Source of the DNA: Rossellomorea sp. BNER
GTDB lineage: Bacteria; Bacillota; Bacilli; Bacillales; Bacillaceae_B
DNA length: 64,000 bases
Assembly (NCBI GenBank): GCA_024213275.1
Contig: JANAVG010000006.1
Coordinates: forward strand, 208,266 to 272,265
Direction of reading: 5' to 3'
Below the pieces are notes generated by a model. That model made no database searches. It saw nothing but the letters and a program-made list of their open reading frames with translations, and had not been told where the DNA came from. Position 1 is the first letter of the stretch. Each line of letters opens with the position of its first letter. The position numbers and the translations under genes were made by a program. Positions 18,729 to 27,666 of the stretch are shown here, one piece after another.

Positions 18729-18931
18729 GTTTTTTTGTTGATTAAGAGTAACAGTATATTCCAAATGGACTGTTACTTTCAAAATTTATTTATGACAAAA
18801 TTGTGTAAGCTAATAACAAGACCATTAAATTTTCTTCATGGTACTTTAAAAAGAACCTAATATTTGTTTAAATGGTGTAGTGAACTTAATTAGATCGTTT
18901 TCATCTGTTTATAATGAGAGGAGCATAATAG

Positions 18932-19288
18932 ATGAATCAAACACAGATTGTTGACCGCGAAATGATTAACGTTAGTAAAGAAGAGTATGAACAACTAAAA
19001 AATTTAACGGATAGACTTATTGAGGATAAAAAAGAGATGGAGGAAGAATTTAAGGAAATTCTTTCACATGTTGTAGAAGAAGTGGAAAATCGGGAGCAAT
19101 TAGGTGAATTATTAAGTAAAAAAGAATTTGAATCATTTAAAGCTGCTGGTCTGTCTCCAGAAAAAATAAATATGACAATAACCAAACAAGAACAAACAAT
19201 TAACGATTTGAAAGAAAGATTATTGAAATTAGAAAACTCTAAATTAGGGAAATTACAAAGAAAAATATGGGCAATGAGAAAGAAATAA
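18932..19288 (+). CDS. Small coiled-coil protein of the glycan cluster (unknown)
   Basis: 118 aa, almost wholly helical and charged; two coiled-coil stretches (about residues 10-55 and 85-110) are predicted by eye from heptad Leu/Ile spacing. ATG start after GAGAGGAG. No enzyme motif. The C-terminal ~25 residues (LKLENSKLGKLQRKIWAMRK) align without gaps with the tail of the methyltransferase at 15488. Between two glycosyltransferase genes, it may be an assembly or membrane-docking subunit for them; this is inference. Confidence 0.7.
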   Translation: MNQTQIVDREMINVSKEEYEQLKNLTDRLIEDKKEMEEEFKEILSHVVEEVENREQLGELLSKKEFESFKAAGLSPEKINMTITKQEQTINDLKERLLKLENSKLGKLQRKIWAMRKK

Positions 19289-19345
19289 TATTTGTTTCAG
19301 GTGTAGAGTCTTGTTAGTTGAATGTTCAACAGGAGGGGAAACAGC

Positions 19346-20953
19346 GTGTTGAAAAATGATCCAATTGAAACGGCTCATTTTTTAAATAAATGGCCAAAGC
19401 TGATAAATACAACCTATAAAGTTTCAATTGAAGATTCCAAGGAACTTAAAATAAAGGCAAAGCAGATTAATAAAGAAGCATTGCCGATCATCATTTATTA
19501 CGATAATAAAAAGCTGTTTAAAGATAAAATAAAGACAAACAACACATATATAGCGAAGTTTGATGGGGAAACGAATAATAGTCTGCAAATACAACAGGTT
19601 ATTGTTGGATTTGATAAAGAACATAAACAAGTTTTTAGTGTCTATAATCCGTTAGGAAGTGAAATGATTGTTAGCTTTCCAGAATCAGCAGTAAGTTATT
19701 CAGTCGGATTACGTCTATCTGGAGATGGTGAAGCTTCTATTTCAGCATTCTCGTTAACGTCTCATAACATTCCCACTGCGGACAGTAAAAAGGAATTATA
19801 TACACGATACCCAGAAAACGATTATTTAATTATTACAAATGTATACCCAGAAAAAAATAATTACTATCAAAACATGTTTATTCATAGACGAGCGCTATCC
19901 TATAAGGAAAAAGGAATTAACGTTGAAATTTATCGTCTTAACACTTCACCAGGAAGTGTTGCTTCCTATTCGTACGAAGGTATTCCTGTCCTAATAAGTG
20001 GTGAAGACGAATTAACCAGGTTACTGAATGCAAAACCTTATAAAAAGATCTTGTTTCACTTTGTTAATGAACGTATGTATAGGGCTGTAAGAAAATCTAA
20101 GGCGAAATATACTCCTAAGATAGTATGGGTTCATGGTTATGAAACAACAAAATGGTACCGTCGTTGGTTTAATTTTTATCAAAGTACAAAAAGTTTGCGT
20201 TCAGCCATTAATCAAGCTGCTGGGAATCAAAAGCAATTAGATTTTATGCATCATCTATACACAACAGATGATGATGACATAAAATTTATTTTTGTGTCGA
20301 ATTGGTATAAAGAAAAGATTGCGGAAAAGGATACAAACTCTATTGTGAAAAATTTTCATATTATCCATAATGTAATCGATGATGAATTGTTTGATTATAT
20401 CGCAAAACCTGTCGAACAAAGAAAACGAATCTTAACAATACGTCCATTTGTGTCTCGAACATATGCAAATGATTTAACCGTAAAAGCAATTCTACGTTTA
20501 AAAGATCGCCCATTTTTCAATGAGCTGGTGTTTGATATATATGGACAAGGTCCTTTGTTTGATGAAACTGTTGAACCAATAAGAAATTTGCCAAATGTGC
20601 ATCTTCATAATTACTTTTTATCACAGGAGGAAATTGCCAATCAGCATAAGACACACGGAATCTTCTTGTGCCCTTCTCGAATGGATTCCCAGGGTGTATC
20701 GTTAGGGGAGGCAATGTCAAGTGGGTTAGTACCAGTAACGAACGATATTTGTGCTATACCCGAATTCATTGATGATACTTGTGGTTATTTAGCACCAAAG
20801 GAAGATGATAGTGGTTTAGCGGCCGCAATTGAACATTTATATCATAATCCGCACATCTTTTTAGAAAAATCTGAAGAAGCAGCAAAACGTGTACGTTATC
20901 AATGTGGTAAGAGTAAGATGGTCCAGTCTGAGTTAAATGAAATCATTTCTTAG
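19346..20953 (+). CDS. Glycosyltransferase, GT4-type C-terminal domain
   Basis: Start set at GTG 19346, seven bases after AGGAGGGG (19331-19338); the ATG at 19322 precedes that site. 535 aa. Residues ~1-150 are a beta-rich region of unknown kind; the rest is a GT-B glycosyltransferase (about 160-535; ILTIRPFVSRTYAND; GIFLCPSRMDSQGVSLGEAMSSG with the sugar-nucleotide-binding Glu). Follows the coiled-coil gene by 57 bp and is probably co-transcribed with it. Cytoplasmic; substrate unknown. Confidence 0.8.
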   Translation: MLKNDPIETAHFLNKWPKLINTTYKVSIEDSKELKIKAKQINKEALPIIIYYDNKKLFKDKIKTNNTYIAKFDGETNNSLQIQQVIVGFDKEHKQVFSVYNPLGSEMIVSFPESAVSYSVGLRLSGDGEASISAFSLTSHNIPTADSKKELYTRYPENDYLIITNVYPEKNNYYQNMFIHRRALSYKEKGINVEIYRLNTSPGSVASYSYEGIPVLISGEDELTRLLNAKPYKKILFHFVNERMYRAVRKSKAKYTPKIVWVHGYETTKWYRRWFNFYQSTKSLRSAINQAAGNQKQLDFMHHLYTTDDDDIKFIFVSNWYKEKIAEKDTNSIVKNFHIIHNVIDDELFDYIAKPVEQRKRILTIRPFVSRTYANDLTVKAILRLKDRPFFNELVFDIYGQGPLFDETVEPIRNLPNVHLHNYFLSQEEIANQHKTHGIFLCPSRMDSQGVSLGEAMSSGLVPVTNDICAIPEFIDDTCGYLAPKEDDSGLAAAIEHLYHNPHIFLEKSEEAAKRVRYQCGKSKMVQSELNEIIS

Positions 20954-20964
20954 TTTTTAGGCGA

Positions 20965-21050
20965 TTGCAATGTTTTAGTGTCTAATTTCAGGCACCATCG
21001 GCTCTTCTTATGCTTGTCACCGATAAGATAACGCCTTACACATTTCTATG
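20965..21050. repeat. Degenerate Bacillaceae intergenic repeat, short copy
   Basis: TGTCTAATTTCAGGCACC followed by CTTCTTATGCTTGTC and CCGATAAGATAACGCC. Shares the CTTATGCTTGTC core, in the opposite sense, with the element at 15054. Confidence 0.4.
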
Positions 21051-21145
21051 CACCAACTTTATTGACAGGGTTTTAACTAAGGTGTAGTCTTGTAAAGAGA
21101 AAATTTGCATTTTAACATTTATATATATATTGGAGGAAATTAGAT

Positions 21146-22402
21146 ATGAAGTTAGTCACAATTGGTCTTGGTTATATTGGCCTGCCGACTTCAATTATGT
21201 TTGCCAAGCACGGCGTTGACGTGTTAGGAGTTGATATTCAACAAGAGGTTGTTGACTCATTAAATCACGGTAAGATCCATATTGAGGAGCCTGGATTACA
21301 GGAAGCTTTAGAAGAAGTTATGGATTCAGGTAAGTTCAAAGCGTCTACAACTCCTGAAAAAGCAGACGTTTTTATTATAGCTGTACCAACACCAAATAAA
21401 GAAGACCAATATAAATCAGTAGATTTAAAATATGTATTAAGTGCAGTAGAAAAAATGATTCCTTATCTAGAAAAAAATAATACAGTCATTGTTGAATCGA
21501 CAATTGCTCCAAGAACAACAAATGACCATGTAAAACCGCTATTAGAAAAAGCTGGTTTTACAATTGGTGAAGACCTTTTCCTTGTGCATTGCCCAGAGAG
21601 AGTGCTGCCTGGTCAAATTATGCATGAGTTGATTTATAACAATCGGATTATTGGCGGTGTTACAGAAGCATGTCAACAAGCTGGTGCAAATGTTTATCGT
21701 ACGTTTGTTCAAGGTGAACTGATTTTAACGAGTGCTAAAACAGCAGAAATGTCAAAGTTAATGGAAAATACGTATCGTGATGTTAACATTTCATTAGCAA
21801 ATGAACTTGTGAAAATCTGTACACAACTTGACATTAATGCTTTAGATGTCATTGAAATGGCGAATAAACATCCACGTGTAAACTTACATTTCCCAGGCCC
21901 TGGTGTAGGTGGTCATTGTTTAGCTGTTGATCCATATTTTATTGTTGCGGAGGCTCCGGAACAAGCAAAATTAATCTATCAGGCACGAGATATCAATGTA
22001 TCAATGCCTTCTTTTGTTGTTGAACATGTATCAAAGATTCTTAACGGCCTAGAGGATAAAAAAATTACGGTGTTTGGTCTTACGTATAAAGGAAATGTCG
22101 ATGATATTCGTGAAAGTCCAGCAATGGAGATTTATGTAGAACTAAAGGCTGCTGGTGCGAATGAAGTTGTTGCGTATGACCCACATGTTAAGAAGGATTG
22201 GGTTGAACAAAATATCACTGAAGCTGTCAAAGATTCAAGCTTAGTGTTAGTTTTGACAGACCATAGTGAATTTAAATCAATTGAAAAAGATGATTTAGCA
22301 GGAATGGCCGTAAAACAAATTTTTGACACGAAAAATATTGTGAAAGATTACCCAGAGGATGTTTCATACATTAATTTTGGTAACCTTTATCAATATATTT
22401 AA
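21146..22402 (+). CDS. wecC: UDP-N-acetyl-D-mannosamine dehydrogenase (UDP-Glc/GDP-Man DH family)
   Basis: NAD-dependent 4-electron oxidation of a UDP-sugar to the uronate. 418 aa, ATG after TTGGAGGAAAT. NAD-binding fold at the N-terminus (IGLGYIGLP), central dimer domain with conserved Lys/Asn (AEMSKLMENTYRDVNI), catalytic Cys in GVGGHCLAVDP (~residue 257), and a C-terminal UDP-binding domain (FGLTYKGNVDDIRESP). UDP-ManNAc is preferred over UDP-Glc as substrate because a UDP-GlcNAc 2-epimerase lies at 25563 and because of overall likeness to WecC. Product would be UDP-ManNAcA for a wall polymer. Confidence 0.88.
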   Translation: MKLVTIGLGYIGLPTSIMFAKHGVDVLGVDIQQEVVDSLNHGKIHIEEPGLQEALEEVMDSGKFKASTTPEKADVFIIAVPTPNKEDQYKSVDLKYVLSAVEKMIPYLEKNNTVIVESTIAPRTTNDHVKPLLEKAGFTIGEDLFLVHCPERVLPGQIMHELIYNNRIIGGVTEACQQAGANVYRTFVQGELILTSAKTAEMSKLMENTYRDVNISLANELVKICTQLDINALDVIEMANKHPRVNLHFPGPGVGGHCLAVDPYFIVAEAPEQAKLIYQARDINVSMPSFVVEHVSKILNGLEDKKITVFGLTYKGNVDDIRESPAMEIYVELKAAGANEVVAYDPHVKKDWVEQNITEAVKDSSLVLVLTDHSEFKSIEKDDLAGMAVKQIFDTKNIVKDYPEDVSYINFGNLYQYI

Positions 22403-22438
22403 GCAATCTGTAGTTATTTACACATGATTTGACACACT

Positions 22439-22559
22439 GCGAGGCTGTCTCAAACCAAAGGGCCAGACCCCTCAAACATAATATATGGGACTTTTGCTAA
22501 GGGAAAGTCCCATTATTGGTGTTTATTGAGGTGTCAGACCCTTCCTAAGACAGCCTCGC
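22439..22559. repeat. 121-bp inverted-repeat element (GAGGCTGTCT family)
   Basis: Terminal arms GCGAGGCTGTCT / AGACAGCCTCGC enclose GGGCCAGACCCCTCAA with its partner TTGAGGTGTCAGACCC and an inner hairpin GGGACTTT / AAAGTCCC. MITE-like, non-coding; may double as a terminator for the dehydrogenase gene. Remaining sequence to 22727 shows nothing else. Confidence 0.65.
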
Positions 22560-22727
22560 CTTTTACTCTTTATATGCTTATATAAATCAGCGGGTTTTAT
22601 AGAGAGAATGTCAAAATTAAAGCTATAGTTGAATAGGATCATGATCCATTAAGTAAAAACTTGAAAGCAGTCTAAACTAAGTTTATTATTATAAAGATGC
22701 AACATTTTGTAGGTTAGGAGAACGTAT

Positions 22728-23507
22728 ATGTTTATTGATACAATCAAAGCCATTAAAACCAATAAGGATTTAATTTATCACTTGACTACTTCTGACTTTA
22801 AAGCAAATACTTCAAGAACATATTTTGGTTTTCTATGGTGGATATTAGACCCAATTTTTTATATGGCTATATTTTATTTATTAGTCGTTATCATCCTTAA
22901 AAGAGGAGGCGCGGATTATCCACTTATTATTTTTACAGGATTAATCCCACTAAAGTTTGTAACGGCTTCTCTAGTCGAAGGAACAAATGCTATATCATCA
23001 AAGGGAAACATATTACAGCAAGTTTATGTTCCTAAAATAATTTTTCTCATAGTACGATTATTAGTTAACTGTATTAAATATTTGATAAGTGTTGTTGTGT
23101 TATTTCTTTTTTTAGCTATTTATGGAATAGATTTCACATGGAATGTCCTTTACTTTCCTTTGGTCTTTATCGTAAATGCGTTTTGTTTGTTAGGAGTTAT
23201 GATCTTCCTAGCACATCTTGGTGTGTTTATTAAGGATGTTAAAAATATGATGCAATATATATCAAGGGTACTTTTGTATTTGTCACCAGTTTTATTTGAA
23301 TTAAGTGATGTACCAAAAAACCTCCTGCCGTTTCTTTACTTAAATCCATTTACGACATTTTTAGAATCTTACCGAGATGTATTAGTGTATGGAAGACCAC
23401 CTGAATTTTTACCGTTATTTATCTTAACGATTGTTTCAGTGGTTATCCTTTATTTAGGAATACGGTTGTTAAACAAAAATGAAAAAGAATATGCTAAGGT
23501 GATTTAA
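22728..23507 (+). CDS. ABC-2 type polysaccharide export permease (Wzm/TagG family)
   Basis: Membrane half of an ABC exporter for an undecaprenyl-linked glycan. 259 aa with an amphipathic N-terminus (DLIYHLTTSDFKANTSRTYFGFLWWIL) and about six membrane segments, the usual Wzm/TagG layout. TTAGGAGAACG precedes ATG 22728. Its stop is directly followed by the ATPase start (0 nt). Confidence 0.88.
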   Translation: MFIDTIKAIKTNKDLIYHLTTSDFKANTSRTYFGFLWWILDPIFYMAIFYLLVVIILKRGGADYPLIIFTGLIPLKFVTASLVEGTNAISSKGNILQQVYVPKIIFLIVRLLVNCIKYLISVVVLFLFLAIYGIDFTWNVLYFPLVFIVNAFCLLGVMIFLAHLGVFIKDVKNMMQYISRVLLYLSPVLFELSDVPKNLLPFLYLNPFTTFLESYRDVLVYGRPPEFLPLFILTIVSVVILYLGIRLLNKNEKEYAKVI

Positions 23508-24245
23508 TTGACTCAAAATATAATTGAAGTAAAAGACCTTTGGGTTTCATATCCAGAACATACAGAAAAACCTTTAAAAAGGTTAATGAACCTTCACAAA
23601 AGAGATGATCGTTTTTGGGCATTAAAGGGTTTAAATTTTGAAGTGAAAAAGGGTGAAGTTCTTGGTATTATCGGACGAAATGGATCTGGAAAAAGCACAC
23701 TTCTTAAGCTTTTAAGCGGATTGATTTCACCTGATAAAGGGAATTTCAATATTTTTGAAGACGAACATCCAGTTCTACTCTCACTAGGTGCTGGATTTCA
23801 GCCAGAATTACCAGGTATTGAAAATATTTATTTAAATGGGTTATTGCTTGGACATAACAAGAAGACCATTGATGATAAGATTAATGAAATCATTGAGTTT
23901 TCTGAACTAGGTGATTTTATTTATAAGCCTGTACGGACATATTCTGCAGGTATGAAATCAAGATTAGCGTTTGCAACAGCGATATCACTTGATCCAGAGA
24001 TCCTCCTTATTGATGAGGTGTTAGGGGTTGGGGATACTGCTTTCCAACAAAAATGCAGACAAGCGATTATGGAGAAAATTAAACAAGACAGAACGGTGAT
24101 TCTTGTTACCCATTCGTCAAACCTTGTTAGATCTATTTGTGACAGAGTTGTGTGGATTCATTTAGGTGAACAAAAAGCGGTAGGTGAAACAGGCCCTATC
24201 GTAACTGAGTATGATGCATTTATGAAGAGTAGTGCTGTTAAATGA
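23508..24245 (+). CDS. ABC transporter ATPase for polysaccharide export (Wzt/TagH family)
   Basis: Cytoplasmic ATPase driving flipping of the glycan. TTG start right behind the permease TAA; 245 aa. Walker A GRNGSGKST (~residue 58), signature YSAGMKSRLAF (~150), Walker B ILLIDEV, H-loop VTHSS. It lacks the long C-terminal extension of TagH (B. subtilis, 527 aa) and the glycan-binding domain of O9a-type Wzt, so export is probably not coupled to a chain-end tag. Confidence 0.88.
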   Translation: MTQNIIEVKDLWVSYPEHTEKPLKRLMNLHKRDDRFWALKGLNFEVKKGEVLGIIGRNGSGKSTLLKLLSGLISPDKGNFNIFEDEHPVLLSLGAGFQPELPGIENIYLNGLLLGHNKKTIDDKINEIIEFSELGDFIYKPVRTYSAGMKSRLAFATAISLDPEILLIDEVLGVGDTAFQQKCRQAIMEKIKQDRTVILVTHSSNLVRSICDRVVWIHLGEQKAVGETGPIVTEYDAFMKSSAVK

Positions 24246-25456
24246 ATATCTTAATGCTTTTATATAAAGATATCCATTATGATGCAAGAGTAAAAAGAGA
24301 GGCACTTGCACTAGCGGAAGCAGGCCATGTAGTCTATATCGCTTGTATTAAAGAATACAAAGAGCCTGCTCCTCTTTTACATAAAAACATTAAAATCGTA
24401 CATGTTGCTATCTCAGTAAAAAGTATGAAAGCTTCCATTTCACAACAAGAAATGAAGAGTGAAAAAAAATCCGTAGTGAAAAACATGCTGGTTTGGGCAG
24501 TTCGCAGACCTATTATTAAAATAATTAAAGATTATATAGCTTATTATGAGTTTTATATAAAGGTTAAACGACTAGTGGATAATGTCAATGTTGATGCAAT
24601 CCATTGCCATGACTTAAATACATTATGGCAAGGTAATATGCTTGCTAAAGACCTTAAGGCAAAGATAATTTATGATTCACATGAGATTTTTAATGAAATG
24701 GCTGGCCGAAATAATCTTGATCGTTTCGTAGGATATCGAATGGAAAAGCAACTATTTCGAAAAATTGATTATTTTGTAACGGTTAATGCTTATTTAAGGG
24801 AGTATTTATTTGAACGTAACGGTAAAAAACCTAGTGTTCTTATACAAAACATCCCCATCGTTACGAAAAAGCAAATGTCAAATTCTAAAACGCCTGAGAC
24901 ATGGAACTTTAACTTTAAAGATGACGATTATATTTTACTCTATCAAGGGGGTTTTTCTCCTTATCGTGGGCTAGAGTTACTTATACATTCAATGGAAAAA
25001 CTACCGATAAACTATAAATTAGTCTTAATTGGCTCTGGAGTATTAAAAGATGAACTAAAAAATCTTGTTCATACACTTAACCTTTCTAAAAAGGTTTTTT
25101 TCCATGATCAAGTACCTTCAGATGAATTGATTCATTATACACAACAAGCCCATATCGGACTTGTTATGTATGAAAAGGTTTCTAAAAATAACTTTTACTC
25201 CACGCCAAATAAGATCTTTGAATATATACAAGCTGGTATTCCTTGTGTTTCTTCTAATCATCCTGGAAAATCTGTCATTATTAATGAGTATAAAACAGGT
25301 GTGTTAGCAGAAGAAACCGTTGAGGGGATTGTTAAAGGGATAAACGAAATTGTGAACAATTATCGTTTTTATCAACAGAACTGTTTGGATGCACAAAAGG
25401 TTTTAACATGGGAAGATGAAAGCAAAAAATTAGTTGAGTTATATAAACATTTATAG
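24242..25456 (+). CDS. GT4 family glycosyltransferase
   Basis: 404 aa GT-B enzyme; N-terminal acceptor domain (LMLLYKDIHYDARVKREAL; CHDLNTLWQGN; YDSHEIFNE) and C-terminal donor domain (LLYQGGFSPYRGLELLI; PNKIFEYIQAGIPCVSS). Its ATG overlaps the ATPase stop (ATGA), so it belongs to the export operon and probably acts on the exported polymer. Confidence 0.85.
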   Translation: MNILMLLYKDIHYDARVKREALALAEAGHVVYIACIKEYKEPAPLLHKNIKIVHVAISVKSMKASISQQEMKSEKKSVVKNMLVWAVRRPIIKIIKDYIAYYEFYIKVKRLVDNVNVDAIHCHDLNTLWQGNMLAKDLKAKIIYDSHEIFNEMAGRNNLDRFVGYRMEKQLFRKIDYFVTVNAYLREYLFERNGKKPSVLIQNIPIVTKKQMSNSKTPETWNFNFKDDDYILLYQGGFSPYRGLELLIHSMEKLPINYKLVLIGSGVLKDELKNLVHTLNLSKKVFFHDQVPSDELIHYTQQAHIGLVMYEKVSKNNFYSTPNKIFEYIQAGIPCVSSNHPGKSVIINEYKTGVLAEETVEGIVKGINEIVNNYRFYQQNCLDAQKVLTWEDESKKLVELYKHL

Positions 25457-25562
25457 GTCTATAAATTTGTGGTGTTGAAAATGGCACCGCTTTTTTTGAA
25501 TTTGTAGATTTATGTAAAATATGCTAATTTAGTTTATAGAATGCATTAAAGGAGATATACAT

Positions 25563-26708
25563 ATGGATCGTAAAATAAAAGTGATGACTACTTTTGGAAC
25601 TAGACCTGAAGCTATAAAGATGGCACCACTTGTGTTAGAACTTGAAAAATATCCAAATGAAATCGATTCAATTGTTACTGTAACAGCTCAGCACCGCCAA
25701 ATGCTCGATCAAGTGTTAGAATTATTTGAAGTGACTCCTGACCATGATTTAAACATTATGAAGGACCGTCAAACACTTACAGGTGTAACAGTTAAAGCAT
25801 TAGAGGGCTTAGATGAAGTAATGAAGAAAGTACAGCCTGATTTAGTACTAGTTCATGGAGATACGACGACAACATTTGTAGCTAGTTTAGCAGCCTTTTA
25901 TAATCAAATTGCTGTTGGACATGTTGAAGCTGGTTTGCGAACATGGAACAAATATTCTCCGTTCCCAGAGGAAGTAAATCGTCAAATTACAGGGGTAATT
26001 GCTGACCTTCATTTCTCTCCGACAACCGCATCAGAGCAAAATTTATTACAAGAAAATAAGAAAAGTGAAACAATCTATGTGACTGGTAATACAGCAATAG
26101 ATGCACTTAAAACGACAGTGAAGGACACTTACACTCATGAAGTTCTTGAAAAGGTTGGTTCTGATCGGATGATTTTGCTAACGGCGCACCGTAGGGAAAA
26201 TCTAGGTGATCCAATGCGAAATATGTTTCGTGCAATAAAACGCCTTATTACTGAGCATGATGATGTACAAGTTGTTTATCCTGTTCATTTAAACCCTGCT
26301 GTACGTGAAGTGGCTGATGAAATTTTAGGGAATGATCCAAAAATACATTTAATTGAACCACTAGGTGTGTATGATTTCCACAATTTTGCTTCAAGGGCGC
26401 ATATTATTTTAACAGACTCTGGTGGAGTCCAAGAAGAAGCGCCATCATTAGGTGTACCAATCTTAGTTCTACGTGACACAACTGAACGTCCAGAAGGTAT
26501 TGAAGCTGGTACATTAAAGCTCGCAGGAACAGATGAGGAAACGATCTACAAATTAGCCTACGAGCTTTTAAATAACAAAGAAGCATATGAAAATATGGCT
26601 AAGGCATCAAATCCATATGGAGATGGAAATGCATCAAACCGTATTGTAAACGCAATCTTACATCATTTTGGAAAACGTAATGATAAACCAGAACCATTTC
26701 AACCATAA
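25563..26708 (+). CDS. mnaA: UDP-N-acetylglucosamine 2-epimerase (non-hydrolysing)
   Basis: Interconverts UDP-GlcNAc and UDP-ManNAc. 381 aa, ATG after AAAGGAGAT. GT-B-like fold with GTRPEAIKMAPL, HGDTTT, HVEAGLRT, PFPEEVNR, TAHRRENLG and DSGGVQEEAPSLG, all typical of WecB/MnaA. UDP-ManNAc would feed the dehydrogenase at 21146 and, in organisms with TagA, the teichoic linkage unit. Closed by a strong terminator at 26721. Confidence 0.93.
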   Translation: MDRKIKVMTTFGTRPEAIKMAPLVLELEKYPNEIDSIVTVTAQHRQMLDQVLELFEVTPDHDLNIMKDRQTLTGVTVKALEGLDEVMKKVQPDLVLVHGDTTTTFVASLAAFYNQIAVGHVEAGLRTWNKYSPFPEEVNRQITGVIADLHFSPTTASEQNLLQENKKSETIYVTGNTAIDALKTTVKDTYTHEVLEKVGSDRMILLTAHRRENLGDPMRNMFRAIKRLITEHDDVQVVYPVHLNPAVREVADEILGNDPKIHLIEPLGVYDFHNFASRAHIILTDSGGVQEEAPSLGVPILVLRDTTERPEGIEAGTLKLAGTDEETIYKLAYELLNNKEAYENMAKASNPYGDGNASNRIVNAILHHFGKRNDKPEPFQP

Positions 26709-26720
26709 TTATTGAAAGAA

Positions 26721-26756
26721 GCGACCAGTTTTTTACAAAAGCTGGTCGTTTTTTCT
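26721..26756 (+). terminator. Terminator after mnaA
   Basis: CGACCAG / CTGGTCG stem with TTTTTTC tail. The group II intron relic begins two bases after its T run. Confidence 0.85.
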
Positions 26757-26757
26757 T

Positions 26758-27605
26758 GTGTGCCAGGCATAGCAACTCTAAGCGGTGAAAGTCTGTTATA
26801 GGGATACACATCTACCAACTCTACTAAGGAACTGCAAGGACTTATCGTGAGGTAAGAGCTGGAGGAAGCGTGGAATAAAATCTTGGCCCGACGAACAGAA
26901 ACCTGGTACAAAGGCTCTATAAAGGGATGAGACTCCAAGACAAGTCAAAGTCCAAAAGATGTGCAACTTTTTGAGTAAATCAGGCGAGTAAAAGAGGAAA
27001 GATTGTTGTCTTACCCAGGGAGGTCTTGCGGAGTGCAGTGGAACACACGAAAAAAATTAGCCGCAAGAAGTCAGCAGAAGCCATAATAATGAAATGAAAT
27101 TCATGAAGGGCTGAACAAATATATAGTGTTTCCACGCCACAAATGCGATAGCGACGAACTCCGAATGTGTTAATGGTGAAAGTATGAGCGTATCTCAAAG
27201 GATAACCAAAATGAGCTATCACTTACTATTTGAGAGGAAGGGAGAAACTTTTGCCAATCAAAACATGAAGAAGCCTACTTACGTGTCTACAAAAATAAAG
27301 GTACAAGTGGGATCGATGGAGTAACAGTCGACGAACTAAATCAATATCTGAAAGAGAACAAGGATGAATTGCGTCAGCGCATCAGAACAAGAAAACACCA
27401 ACGACAAGCTGCCTTAAAAATGGAAATTCCAAAAGAAAATGGACATATCTCAAATTGGGAATACCAACAGTAGTGAATAGGGTAGTTCAACAAGCTATTC
27501 ATCAAGTACTCAGTCCGATATTTAAAGAACAGTTCAGTGAATTCAGTTACGGCTTTAGACGATCAAAAACCAGAACCATTCTATCAAAAATAATTCAAAG
27601 AAATA
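26758..27605 (+). mobile_element. Truncated group II intron remnant
   Basis: Starts GTGTGCC, a group II 5' consensus (GUGYG), and runs through sequence typical of intron domains I-III (GGAACTGCAAGG, CTTATCGTGAGGTAAGAGC, GAACAGAAACCTGGTACAAA, CTTTTTGAGTAAATCAGG region) into a broken reverse-transcriptase gene from about 27249. The element ends near 27600 inside the RT; no domain V/VI, maturase or RT motifs 3-7 remain, so it cannot splice or move. Insertion just behind an intrinsic terminator is the habit of IIC introns, but class is not assigned. Confidence 0.8.
27249..27600 (+). pseudogene. ltrA: Group II intron reverse transcriptase/maturase, frameshifted and 3'-truncated
   Basis: Frame 27267-27474 reads EEAYLRVYKNKGTSGIDGVTV up to MEIPKENGH and stops at TAG. 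The match continues in another frame from 27453 (LGIPTVVNRVVQQAIHQVLS; EFSYGFRRSK). Together these are RT motifs 0-2 of LtrA-like proteins; the catalytic YADD and everything after are missing. The shift lies near 27445-27453. Confidence 0.85.
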
Positions 27606-27618
27606 AAAAAATAAACAT

Positions 27619-27660
27619 AAAAATCGGCATGGCTTTTTATTTGACAATGCACATGCCGGT
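27619..27660 (-). terminator. Terminator for the minus-strand glycosyltransferase
   Basis: On the minus strand CGGCATG ... CATGCCG is followed by ATTTTTATG, seven bases beyond the stop codon of the gene at 27667. Confidence 0.7.
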
Positions 27661-27666
27661 TTATTT

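Noticed and set aside
18747-18777. Inverted repeat AGTAACAGT/ACTGTTACT as an operator
   Set aside because: Could be a weak second terminator or chance; no regulator or promoter alignment supports an operator.
26758-26770. GTGCCAGGCA as another copy of the GTGCCAGGCAC repeat
   Set aside because: It lacks the final C and the CCCGAAA tail, and fits better as the 5' end (GTGTGCC) of the group II intron relic.
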